NCBI GenBank assembly: GCA_008921705.1 | Contig: VFFE01007186.1 | Coordinates: 1,241,122 to 1,305,121 of the forward strand | Source of the DNA: Burhinus oedicnemus | Lineage: Eukaryota > Chordata > Aves > Charadriiformes > Burhinidae | Length of the DNA: 64,000 nucleotides | Direction: 5' to 3' | Shown: one piece after another, positions 11,936-24,905 of the stretch | Position numbering within the stretch: position 1 is the first letter of the stretch | How the letters are laid out: every line of letters starts with the position of its first letter | The notes under the pieces: model-generated | What the model saw: the letters and a program-made list of their open reading frames with translations, nothing else | What the model was told of the DNA's origin: nothing | Databases searched by the model: none | Translations under genes and position numbers: made by a program

Positions 11936-14900
11936 GGAAGATAAGTGTATACAAAACTATCACCATCAATAAAGACAGGAAAAAACTTCAGTTTTTTTAT
12001 GTTTCCCTAGGTGTTGTCTGATTCTCTGATTTTATTGCAGATATCAAACTTGCTAATACCAATCTCCTCTGCTACTCACATAATTAAGCTTGGTATACTT
12101 TGACCCTTCCCACATAGTTTAAAGACAATCCATTAGACTGCTGTAGGAGCCTGTAGGTAGCCTACGAAAGCTGCAAAACTTTAGTCTGCTTTGGGTTTTT
12201 TTTGCCACTGTGCATAACTATGAAAGTATTTTTTCCTCATTTTTTGAATATTAAATTCAGTGTTTTTCTTCCTTGTTATACACAAAATATTTTTTCCCCT
12301 TTCACAGTTATATTCATCAACATTAGTCTATCTGCAAGCATAAATGTTTTAAGAAGTCTATAAAAAATTAAAGATCAGCCTAGTGACAGATACACCTGAT
12401 GTATAAAATCACATGCTCAAACCTACTTCTGTATACTCAAACCTACCTCTGTAACACCCGTGATCCCTTTCGGATTCTTTCCTCACCGTGACGTGCAACA
12501 TGAATGCTTTTTCCACATTATAAAAAGCATTCCCTATCTATCTAGTCTGAATTTCTGTTCTCAGCTTTCATGGAGTATTCCATGTGATTTGTGTTTAAAA
12601 ACAAATAAACAGAGAAAACTCTTAAACTTAGGGAAAAACCTGCCTTTGTGCTCTGTAACCATGAAAGTGAAGAATTTACATACTAAAATGTCTTCATGTG
12701 CTCAAATCATGCAAATTCCTAAAAACCATTTCCCAGGAATAGAAGATTTGTAAATTGCTTCTATTGCAATAGGAAAGTATAACATCTGCACCTGAAATCA
12801 ACCTTTGGCTGAGCACAAGAAATCAGAAATACTTTTCTAAAACCAGAAATAACTCTCTTTAACAGCTTTTGGACAGCTGAATTTTTTGTCCTTTTCTTAT
12901 TTTCTCCCATCTCTTTCTCCTTCCCTTAAAAAGTAAATGTCTAGATTTTTGGCATCTCATTAAGCTTTTCACTTCACTATTCCCATCTTCTGTCACTTAC
13001 TAACTTAGATTTTTATACCATGATTTATATAATCAATATGATAAATAATATTAATGTATACTAATTATCATGTATAAACAATGTTATAATCTGGTCATAC
13101 TTTGGTTTTCACAACATCAGAACATGTTAAACAGCATCAAAATACATGTCTCCATCGGCTGAGAATGTAGATTCAAGTAACGTGCAATGATACATGAACA
13201 CTGAATAGTGATCTGCTATAAAATAATTACGTGTGTTGATTCTTTTTGAGTCAAACATTAGCTTAAGCTTTCATTCAAAGAAGCTTTTTGCACTTGCTGC
13301 TGGAAGGGTGATTATATGTTACTGGCACCCTGTAGCAGTAACATTTCTCAGCTCCCCTGGCCACAAGCTCATTGGGTTCATATGGTGGCAACAGTCTCAG
13401 TTTGCTCAGCCTGCATCATTCCAGGATTAGACAAGAGGAACTTCAAATTCAAGCAGGGTAAAAACACTTAACTCAGAGAGAAACGTGATGGATGGAAGGT
13501 AACTATCCTTACTGCACAAAGGGACAGTGCTTCAAAACAAAAGTGGATTCCTCTGAGATTTTGTGCAAGGTTAAGCAATTGAGACAACTGTATTTGTAAC
13601 TATCATTGTATCAGGTATGCTGGTGGACACAGGCATTTCAGTGAGAAGACACAACATTGCAAAAAACAGTAGGATAGTAATAGAAGTGAATTTTGTACAT
13701 TAAAAACTTCATCAACTTGCTTTGAAAACAAAGCTTGTCTCATACGGACTTCAAAGAGTTGGACTAAGTCTGATGCATTCTTATTGAAAATAAAACAGAA
13801 TAAACCTATACAAAAAATCGAAGCAGGGAAACCTGAAAAAAACATAATCTGACTAAATATTTTTTTTTCCCCTTGGTTCAGAAAGATGCTCAGTTTGGAG
13901 AGATAGGACAAAGTACATTAAAAAAAACACACGTAAGAAGAAATAGTAATTCTCATTTTTATTCTATATGTTAGAGCAGTGGGGTTTTTTGTATACTATA
14001 AACATTATGACACTATAAGAAGAATTATATTTATAGTCCTGACTGTGTCTGAGATACACAAGCAATACTCACCGTATGGCACTTCTGGAAAATGGCATTA
14101 CATTTAATCATGCAAAAAGTACTGCTGAGGGAAAAGTCACAAAGAAATAAACCAGTCTTTCTCTTTCCTGTTCTGCTGAAATGAACCATACTTTTGAGTG
14201 GCTTTTGAGAGGCATTTTGTTCGCATTTTGCCCTTTATGAGCTTCCTTTAGCCCACCTGACATGGTAATTTCTGCTAGAACTACAGGGGTGCTTGATGCA
14301 AAGGTCTGAAACCAGCTGCACTTCTGCCCCAGAGAGTTTTCCACAGCTCTGTCAGCAACCTACATTCAGCCACTTCAACCTAAAAAATTGAGTGCTTTCA
14401 TTAGGAAAGTGGTGCCAGTGTAGCAGCCAAAGACTGTGCCAATTCATTGCATACACCTTCCCTCCAACAGCCATTTTTTGGATCACCCTCAACACAGCTC
14501 CAAGAAGGGATGAAAACAGTAAATGTTCATTTGGAATGGAATACAGTTATGTGATTATACAACCCAGTGATGTCCCTCCTTCCACAGTACTGGTTATTGA
14601 TCCCTGATCACCTGTTTTCAGAAATGGTATTACAGGATTTCAGGGTGTTCATAGAAGAGTGAAAAGAATGATGAGGAAATGGGGGGAAAAATCCCACATC
14701 AGGAACGACAGAAAATTCTGAGGGTGTTTTTGGAGCTGGAGAAGGTGCAAGTCAAATAAAATAATTCTTATCAATTATGGTGGGATTACAAACTGTTTCA
14801 AGCAGGGACTGTTTTTTGTTCTAAGCATCTGTCATTGAGTTTCCTGACAATTTGCTCATAATAGCGACAAACTATATACAGAAGGCAGAGCAGTATATTC

Positions 14901-17900
14901 CATTTTCTTGTCTGTAAACACTTTGGAAGCTTAATGAGAAATTAACAAAGAACTATGAATTAAAAAATGTCAAAAGATGGTAACTTTTACTGTATCTGTA
15001 GAACATGTTGTCATATCATGTTTTTACAGTCAAGTAGTTAACTAGACTCAAAGACAACTGGACATTTGTAAGAACAGTAACTGTTAAGGGTATAACTGTT
15101 CTACTGTTAAAAGCTTCCAACAGGTAAACCTGACATCACCTTTCATGGCTAGCTGTCATTTTAATTAGTAAGAACTCTGTTTGAACCTGTAAAGAAGGAA
15201 ATGATATTGAGAGGTGTATCCATCTGTTACAGAATTCTTGTACTTTCTCCCACGTTAGTATAGAAGAAGTCAAAGTATGCGATAAAATGGACTGTGCATT
15301 TGAATCAAATTTGGAGATTTATTTCACCATCAGGAATATGCATGGCAGCAATACTCTTGCTCGTACCATTTCTTAGCAGAAAACAGCAAGTAACACAGGA
15401 TCTTTCAAACAGTTCAGGAGGAAAACACACCTAGACGTTAAGAAGTATATCTAACTGTTAATTTGCATATATCTTCAAATGTTTTAACATTAAACCCGTA
15501 TAATTTCTCTCACTGGAGGTGTTTTAAGAACAATAATAATAATTTCTAGGTGATCAGAATGTTACTGGTGAACATCTTATTTCTTAATATGTATGCAAAT
15601 TAATATTCCATATGCATGCACCTACTGTTCAAGGTTGACCTTTATCCTCTTATAAATTCCATTGAGATCTCATAATTTTTTGATTGATATTTGGTTCATT
15701 AAGGGCGTAGCTAATCTTCTGCCCTAGATTTTTTTTCTTTTTTTCTTCTTCTTTTTCTTTTTTTTTTTTTCAAATTTGTATCTCTCTTGGTCTGCCAAGC
15801 TTTTATAATTATCTTGGTTTGTGTCTACTAAAATAGCAAGCAAACTATCCATGTCAAATAATTACTCATGGAACATAAAACCAGAGATTAAACATAAAAA
15901 TACTCACATTCTTTTCACACGGATTTTTTATTATCTTAACCTCTCTGAATTTTTGGGTTGTTTTGTCCCATTGAAAATAAAAAGTCGAGTTGCAACTTGA
16001 GTTGACTATTGGACTGCATGTGCTATAACCAGAATGCAGAAAAGAATCTTTCTCTGTGGACACCTTAATTTATTTTTCATAAGATTAAAGTAGGTAGTAA
16101 TGGAAATGTACTCTTCCCTTTTTTACCTGAACAGATCACTTTTAATAAGAATTCAACTTCAGGAAGCAGGAACAATGCATTAGGGTTTGCAATGGCAGTA
16201 TTTAATTTTTTTTAAGAACAAGAATTATAAGCTTTTTAATTTTTTCTTTCCAACTTATATTTAGGATTTTTGTATATTTTAATTATAAATTGTTGATATA
16301 TGTGCTATCTTTAAAATGTATTGGAGTTTGTTAGACTTACAGGGTTGGGCTGTCTTTAATCTTCTTCTTACTGTGTAAGACTTTTTTCTTTGACAGCTTC
16401 TGGCAATAGAGACAAAAAAACCCAACCAACCCAGTAACAAATATAGAGACATGAAAGGGTTTTTTAGGGATCCATGCAATTAATTTTCCTCAAAGACTTG
16501 CTCAAACTAGCAGCATAGGTCATGAAAAGAGGAATGACCAAGTAGAAAGTGATTCTCGTACTAGCAGGAAATAACCATATCCTACAATCTGATAGCACAC
16601 ACTAAGCTCTAAAATCCCCAGCTCTGCAGTCCAGGACAACTGTTAGCAGTGATAACGGTTGTTGGCATTTTTAAACAAATGGAAATACTTTTTTTGCTAG
16701 GCATATTTGAAAACAGGTGAATAATGGGAAAAGTCTTTTGGGAAAGGAAGAGTAAGTGACCTCCAACTAAAATTATGGTAAGTTGCCATTTGTTTCGCTT
16801 TCCCCCAGGGCAAAGAGGAATTAAAGAAAAAAACAAGTAAGTGATGTTTCTGTTTGTGCTAAAACATAAGTTAAATGTGATTTTGAATACAGTCATTCTA
16901 GTGTGCAATCATAAGGAATACCTGCACATCAATGTATCCTATTGATTACATTAGAATCATAAAACATTTCACTTTGTGGATGGCCTGGGGCATTCGTTTT
17001 ATCATGCTGTAACGAGGTCTATAGTGCACATTGAAATGAACTGCTAGTTCAGTAATAATCTGTAAAATGAAGCTAAAATGGCACAACAGGCGCAGCTGTC
17101 TGAGCTTAATCAGTAAGTATTCTTTACCTACTCTTAAAACTATGAACTACTTTTGATCAACCATTCTGTAGGAGTATGTATTTAACACAACTGCCTAAAA
17201 ACATGCTGGTGTGTTCAGTCAGCACAATATTCCCAGTCTAAATTGTCACATCTTCTTTTGTATGTTTTGGAGCCATTCCTTAAGTCACAATCTTAAATGA
17301 AAGTCAATAAGCGCACCAAACAACCGAATGTGTGTGCCTGTGTGCTAGTGATAATGATTAAACATTAACCTTTTTTCCCTGTGTATTACCAAAGGGACAA
17401 CAAAATCAAAAGGAAAAGATATATTTGTTGCCAGTGTCCTCCTCTCTCTTTCAGCAGGCAGGCACAACTCTGGCGAATTCTGTAGCAGAACTGCAGCTGG
17501 GCACAAGCAGCACAAGGGAGAATTTTGTTTACTAATCAAAACCTTTGCCGTAAGTATTCTGATGAACACCTGTAGTAACACATTCTTTCTTCTCTGCAGA
17601 AAATCAGCAGAATGCTCAGGAAAACAGAGGCCTCAGGGTTTGTTGGGCTTTTTTCGTTAAGAAAAAGCACTCTCCACAGCATCATAGCTTCATAGTCCCT
17701 GTCTAGTTTGTTGCTCCAAATGAACATGGCAGACGAGAGTATCCATCTTTTCTTGCCTTCAACTCCTAGAATATCTTTGTATATTTACAATTGTCACCTC
17801 AAAACCCCATAGTCTGAGGCAGTATATGTTCTTTTTCAATACCTTATATGAATATCATAGTTACAACATTTCCATGCTCCTAGGGATGCAATAGGCTTTT

Positions 17901-20900
17901 TCCAATGCTGTGTGTATTTGAGACATATCATCTTCACTATCCAATTCTCAGGAAGTTTGCTTTTTAAAATATAGAAAGACATGGAGCTTTACTTTTCGAA
18001 TTGCTTCCAGTAGTTCCTGGAAAATTTACTATTATATCAGCCCTTAGCCCATCAAAGCACCTAAACATGTGTTCCATGCATATGACATAGCCGTTGAAGA
18101 CAAGCCTATTCTATGCTCACAGAAGAATGTCAACAGTTAAAAATAATCCTGAAGGTTTTAACTGCGATGTAGCTTTATTTTGTTATTTCAGCCTTAGTTG
18201 CTTAATGCGCAAAAGATTTCTATCCTTTCAAAGAAATGGCTTCCTACTTCAAAATCTAAAGAGCTTATTGCTGTTTAATATTCACCAGTTTCTCCATTGA
18301 ATATTGCTGATAGACCATGTCAGTGTCTGATGATGAGAAAAAAAACAACAAACACAAAACCACAGGCTTTTCTTCCATCTTTCCAGCTGTCTCGGTGGTT
18401 AACGCAGATATAACAGTGATAGACAATTAAGAATTTATAATGGACTGCTTCATGTATGATTAGCATTTATCATTGTGAGATTCATAATAAACAGGCATAG
18501 GTTTTAAAGGACAGTAAGAAAACTATACAATTTAATACTGAGTTTCAAGGCATGTACAAAGGTAGAAGCTCGCTTAATAAAATACAGTCATTTAGAAACT
18601 TTGGTATTCTGTATTATACAGAAACTAGTATACGAGATCACTTTCCGAGAAGTGCCATTCCTAATACTGATGACGGCATAGTTGAACTTAGTGTTAATGC
18701 TTACAGTGGCATTTGCAAGAAAGAACAAAGATGAGTAATCACATAAAGGTAACAGTAATTGATGGCTTTTACAATTGCAAATGAATGTACTTTACTATCT
18801 GTAGACAAAGACTTGAAAAAATTGATTTGGCAAAGCAACAAATGTAAATGTAAAGTACCACTCCGTAAGTTTCCTTTGGTATTTTTCAGTTTCTGTCTTA
18901 AACTTGAGTCAGTTTGGTGAACATTTTGTTGTTGTATTAATTCATAAAGGACAAAAAAAAATGCTGCCCATGTCACAACATCATGTATGTTCAGTCTTTT
19001 CTTGCCTTATTCCTCAGTCCATTGTTACAATGACAAATAATTAGATGCTTTAAGTGTGACATACACAACAGCTAGCAATCACAGTCATTTTACCTGTGTG
19101 CACTCATGTATTAGCACCATGGATAAGTGTGATATTTTTATCACTTATTTTTCTGAACAAAATGTATTTTTCTGGTCAATCTCTCCAGAAATATCCTTTT
19201 TTAAAAAACAAATAAAGAATATCTTTAGTATCTGGATTTCTTGAAATAGAGAATTCTTTTGTCAATCTTTATTGTTGTGAATTATGTTAACACAGTGAGG
19301 GAGTGTGAGCAGTACTGTCATAAATAAAGAACCAGAGAACAAGCACAAGCCTGAAATCCTTGTTTCACACCACTTAGCTGTTGTTTTACTCCCTGGCTGA
19401 TTTAGGTTGCCCAAAATATGCTCTCCAAGACAGCATCTGGGTATGGTCTAGGGATGGTTCACTCCAGATCTGTTCATGATGGTATTGTAGCAATTGTGGT
19501 TGTGCTCCCTCTTTCAAGTCCTCCAAAACTTAACCCAGCAATCTCTGTATCTTCAGAAGCCACCTCACATCCTCACATCAAACCCTTGTTTCATGTATTA
19601 AAAAACAATGAACAGTACAGCCGTCACATTATGTTGCATTCCTTGAACTGAAAAAAACCACACACGAAATAATATTCATGTTTCAGGGATACTCTATGGA
19701 GCCAGAGAAGCTTCAGGGCCAAATGTTTTGTAATATGGATGTAGCAAGTCTGATCCAAGAGAGGTTATTCCTACGCACTGTGGACATGAACCCCTCCATG
19801 CTCTCGGGCCTGAAGGGCATGATTACTTAGAAACTCACGCAAAGCCAGATATCTCAAAATCATGCAAAGTGAATATTGTCCTTAAAATATTCATGAGTAA
19901 GAAACAAATAAATGACAGGTTTTAAGAAAGATACTTGTAATGGTTAATGTAAAACATGGAAAATTAGTGTCCCAGTGTAGCAGGATGGGATAAAGCCTCA
20001 CTGCTGGCTTCAGTTTCTTTTGGACCCCTTTCTGTGCAGCAAAGCCAGAAAGGCTGTTATAATCTACTCACTGTCACCAAAATTACCAGTCTTTTCTAAA
20101 GTAATAATAGTAACGTGATAATAACTCTTATTGTGGAGATACAGGAAAGACATTAGAGGATAGATTACTTTCCAGCATCTGCAACTCTTATTTATCACAA
20201 TTTTACGAGAAGATTCTTGAACTTCAATTAAAAGGGTAATGCTAAGCAAATCATATATTAGAGTATGTGCTTCTAAGTTTCATTTTCATTACTTATTTTA
20301 AACTTTTCTACATGTGTGACAGCTCTGTATTTGAAACGGACACATGGACAGTAATCCCACCGTTCTTGCTTTGGATATGTTATTGGCTCTTTTCCCACTA
20401 AGCTAGAGTTCGGTACTTGAGACATACATCTGGTGTGTTTGCACAGCACTTAGCAGAAGTAGAACAATATGTATGTTTTCTTCAAATATTGTTAGTTTAG
20501 GAAGCAGGCCACAGAAGGCATGATATAGTAGCTATTATCCAGCACCATGAAATCCCACCAAAATATTGGGTTCTGTGATTTGGCCAATCATTCTGTGTCA
20601 AACTATTATTATTTAGTCATAATGATAGTCCCAGGCCAGTGATCACAGGGGCCGTTCATCCATTTGTTCCCTCAAGGCCATGTTTATAGTTCTCATGTCT
20701 ATTTGCATTACCTGTGAATGAAGAATATAGAACATCAACAGTGCCTTATTCGTCCCAATGCACAGGTTGAGAGGGAAACTGTGGCACATTCTACTGTCGA
20801 CAAAGGCATCACCATCTGCCATTTGATAAAGACTTTATAGTCAATGGAAAAGATGTTTTAAAGCCTCCATGTTAGATTGAAATTATTTTCTTCTGGCAGC

Positions 20901-21836
20901 CTTTAAAAGCCACTTTCCACTGACTGTAGCAGAATGTAATATATTTAAGGTGACAAATGCATTAGGCACACAAAATTTAGACAAAAGTTAGATGTCTAGA
21001 TACAGTAGACTAGGCCCTAATTCTGTTTTAATCAAGAAGTCCTGGAAAATTCTTGATCTAATTCATGGCTGAATATCTATATATATTTATTAATTCCCAA
21101 GGGAGTTTTGTTTTTCCGTTCGTAAGTTGTTTTTCAGAAGACAGCAGTTCTATATGACATATATACATAAAGAATTTCCACATCAATGTCATTCTAAATG
21201 GTAAACTAATATGACTGCAAATTAAATCTTAATACAGTGAGAAGAGCATGACAATAAAAAAATTAAAAATACAGAAAATGTTTTTAAATTTCTGCTTTGA
21301 AATCTGTTTAAAACAAGTTTCATTGCGTTTGTTGTCTATTGGGAGATTTGAATATAATCTTGCCAAATGTGCCAGCTATTAGATTTTGTTATTCAGACTA
21401 TGATTTATCCCTTATTTGTTTTAAAGGAGCAGATTCATATAGTTTTCACAAATTAATCTAATATACATATATATAAGGAAATACACAATGACTAGTTCTA
21501 AAGCCTTATGACTGTTAATGTTTGCTGCTATTCTAAAAGAGTTGACATATGTGCTATCTGTGCTTTTTATTATGGTAATAACTAATAGTTTGTGAGGCTT
21601 ACAGCACCTTCCCCAGTACCAGATATCATGTCTCTACAATCTGATGCTTGCATAGGTGCATTTGGTTTTGGCTGCTAAAGAAGCAGTGGGCAAAAGAATT
21701 CTCTGCAAAACCCTCAGGGGTGTCTATTCATCATGGTGTTTGGTGTTGTGATCTCTAAGGAGCAGTCTGACCAACAGAAGGATTAAGGGTAAGAATACGA
21801 AAAGTGTGCTCTACAAAATAAAATGATAAGTCAGCA
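11936..21836. other. long AT-rich unique stretch, no gene seen
   Basis: About 9.9 kb without any coding region, RNA gene or recognisable transposon. It contains a pyrimidine tract at 15729-15771 and an octamer-type site (ATGCAAAT, 15593-15600) running into TAATAT. Open frames of 60-100 codons occur on both strands but none shows domains, signal peptides or splice structure that I trust. Confidence 0.55.
15729..15771. repeat. T/C-rich low-complexity tract
   Basis: An almost pure pyrimidine run on the plus strand, mostly T with scattered C. It is simple sequence. Confidence 0.85.
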
Positions 21837-24800
21837 TTATAGAATCATAGAATCGTAGAATCAGAATCGTTTAGGTTGGAAAAGACCTTTAAGGTCATCG
21901 AGTCCAACCATTAAACAAACACTGTCAAGTCCACCACTAAACCATGTCCCTAAGCACCATATCTACATGTCTTTTAAATACCTCTAGGGATGGTGACTCA
22001 ACCACTTCCCTGGGCAGCCTGTTCTAATGCTTATTAACCCTTTCAGGCTGTCCTGTCACTTATTACTTGGGAGAAGAGCCCAACATCCACCTTGCTACAA
22101 CCTCTTCTCAGGTCGTGATAAGGTCTCCCCTAAGCCTCCTTTTCTGCAGGCTAAACAACCCCAGTTCCCTCAGCCACCACTCATAAGATTCTAGAGCCCT
22201 CATCAGCTTCATTGCCCTTCTTTGGACACACTCCAGTACCTCAATGTCTTTTGTGTAGTGAGGGGCCCAAAACTGAACATGGTATTTGAGGTGTGGTCTC
22301 ACCAGTGCCGAGTACAAGGGGACAATCACTTCCCTAGTCCTGCTGACCACACTGTTCCTGATACAAGCCAAGGTGCTACTGGCTTTCTTGGCCACCTGGG
22401 CACATGGCTAGGTCATATACAGCTGCCTGTTGACCAACACCCCCAGGTGCTTTTCTGCCAGGAAGCTTTCCAGCCACTTTTCCTCAAGCCTGTAGTGCTG
22501 CATGGGGTTCTTGTGACCCAAGTGCAGGATCTAGCACTTGACCTTGTTGAATCTCATACAGTTGGCCTTGGCCCATTGATCCAGCCTGTGTAAATCCCTC
22601 TGTAGGGCCTTCCTACCCTCAAGCAGATCAACACTCCCACTCAACTTGGTGTCATTTGCAAACTTACTGAGGGTGCACTCGATCCCCTCATCCAGGTCAT
22701 TGATAAAGATATTAAACAGAACCGCCTCCAATACCGAGCCCTGGGGAACACCGCTTATGATCAGCTGCCAACTAGATTTCACTCCATTCACCACCACTCT
22801 TTGGGCCCAGCCATCCAGCCAGTTTTGACCCAGCAAAGCGTATGCTCGTCCAAGCCACAAGCAACCAGTTTCTCCAGGAGACTGCTGTGGGAAATGATGT
22901 CAAAGGCTTTACTAAAGTCCAGGTAGACAACATCCACAGCCTTTCACTCATCCACTGAGCAGGTCACCTTGTCGTAGAAGGAGATCAGGTTAGTCAAGCA
23001 GGACCTGCCTTTCATGAACCCACACTGACTGGGCCTGATCGCCTGGTTGTCCTGTATGTGCCGTGTGATGGCACTCAAGATGATCTGTTCCATAAACTTC
23101 CCCGGCACCAAGGTCAGACTGACAGGCCTGTAGTTCCCCAGATCCTCCTTCTGCCCCTTCTTGTGGATGAGTGTCACGTTTGCTAACCTCCAGTCAATTG
23201 GGACCTCCCCGGTTAGCCAGGACAGCTGATAAATGATAGAAGTGGCTTGGTGAGCACTTCTGCTTGTTCCTGCAGTACCCTTGGATGCATCCCATCCAGC
23301 CCTATAGACTTTCTGTGTCTAAGTGCTGTAGCATGTTGATAACCATTTCTCGTTGGATTATGGGGGCTTCATTCTGTTTCTTGCCCCTGTCTACTAGCTC
23401 AGAGGGCTGGGTACCCAGAGAACAACTGGTCTTACTGTTAAAGACTGAGGCAAAGAAGGCATTAAGTACCTCAGCCTTTTCCTCATCCTTGGTCACTATG
23501 TTTCCCCTCACATCTAATGAAGGATAGAGATTCTCCTTAGCCCTCTTTTTGTTGCTAATATATTTATAGAAACATTTTTTATTGTCTTTTACAGCAGTAG
23601 ACAGATTAAGATCTAGTTGGGCTTTGGCTCTCCTAATTTTCTCCCTACATAACCTCACAAGATCCTTGTAGCCCTCCTGAGTTGCGTGCCCCTTCTTCCA
23701 AAGGTCATAAACTCTTCTTTTTCCTAAGTTCCAGCCAAAGCTTTCTGTTCAGCCAGGCTGATCTTCTTCCCCGCTGGCTCATCTTTCGGCACATGGGGAC
23801 AGCCTGCTCCTGTGCTTTTAAGATTTCCTTCTTGAAGAATGTCCAGCCTTCCTGAACTCCTTTGCCCTTCAGGACTGCTTCCCAAGGGACTCTGTCAACC
23901 AGGCCCCTAAACAGGTTAAAGTCTGCCCTCTGAAAGTCCAAGGTAGCAGTTCTCCTGACCCCCTTCTTTACTTCTCTGAGAATCAAAAACTCTATCATTT
24001 AATGATCATTATGCCCAAAACGGCCTCAAACCATCACATTACCCACAAGTCCTTCTCTGTTCACAAACAAGAAGTTCAGTGGGGTGCCTTCCCCAGTTGC
24101 GTCCCTCACCAGCTGTGTCAGGAAGTTATCCTCAACACACTCCAAGGAACTCCTTGACTGTGTCCTCTCAGCTGTATTGTATTTCCAGCAGACATCTGGT
24201 AAGTTGAAGTCCCCACAAGAACAAGGGCTAGCGATTGTGAGACTTTTCCCAGCTGCTTATAGAATATTTCCTGTGCTGCTTCGTCCTGGTTGGGTAGTCT
24301 ATAACAGATTCCCCCTATGGTATCCGCCTTGTTGGCCTTCCCCAGATTCTTACCCGTAAATGCTCAATCCTATCATCACCATCATCAAGCTCTACATAGC
24401 CACAGCAGTCCCTAAAATATAGGGCTACACCACCACCTCTCCTTTCTTACCTATCCCTTCTGAAGAGTTTGTAGCCATCCATTGCAGCACTCCAGTTGCG
24501 CAAGTCATCCCATCATGTTTCCTTGATGGCAACTATATCATAGTTTTCCTGCTGGACAATGGCTTCCAGCTCCTCCTGTTTGTTGCCCATGCTGTGTGCA
24601 TTGGTGTAGATGCACTTCAGTTGGGCTATTGATCCCACCACATTTTTGGAGGATAAGCTCTAATTCCTACATGAATATTCTCATGCACTTCTGTGGTTCC
24701 TGACACATGAATAACCCTTGCGTCTTTGCTGTTGCATGGATCTCCATCCCTTACCTCCACTGAGGAGGACCAAAGGACCTCACTAGCACACCATTCCCCA

Positions 24801-24905
24801 AACATTGGTGTGCTGCCCCCAGGATTATCTCTAGCGAGCCTGATTTTATCCCTTTTCCCCTTTAAATCAAGTTTAAAGCTCTTTCAATGACCCCTGGTAA
24901 CTCCT
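21837..24905 (-). mobile_element. long CR1 retrotransposon copy (about 3.1 kb)
   Basis: The plus strand starts with the reversed CR1 3' terminus (AGAATCATAGAATCGTAGAA, then TTTAGGTTGGAAAAGACCTT) and continues through 3' UTR, reverse transcriptase, linker and endonuclease. It also includes roughly 250 bases upstream of the endonuclease, which carry the CR1 'KRDKIRLARDNPGG'-like region (about 24,800-24,860). Homology fades near 24,905, so the copy is 5'-truncated but unusually long for a CR1. It is the same subfamily as the 46 kb copy, judged by the shared 3' UTR. Compared with that copy, it lacks about 70 bases of 3' UTR near 22,045-22,055. Many frameshifts and stops show it is long dead. Confidence 0.97.
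22100..24640 (-). pseudogene. CR1 ORF2 remnant (endonuclease plus reverse transcriptase)
   Basis: ORF2 of CR1 encodes an APE-type endonuclease followed by a reverse transcriptase used for target-primed integration. Here the endonuclease starts near 24,620 (CIYTNAHSMGNKQEELEA), has the DIVAIKET catalytic-glutamate segment (about 24,530-24,555) and GDFNLPDVCW (about 24,188-24,217). Its SDH-type motif reads GHNDH, followed by TAA at 23,999-24,001 where glutamate is expected. The reverse transcriptase keeps YLDFSKAFD (about 22,899-22,930) and SGVPQGS. Its FADD box reads FAND (about 22,651-22,664), which removes a catalytic aspartate. A TGA interrupts just upstream of motif A. The frame changes several times between 23,998 and 22,108. 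It is non-functional. Confidence 0.95.
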
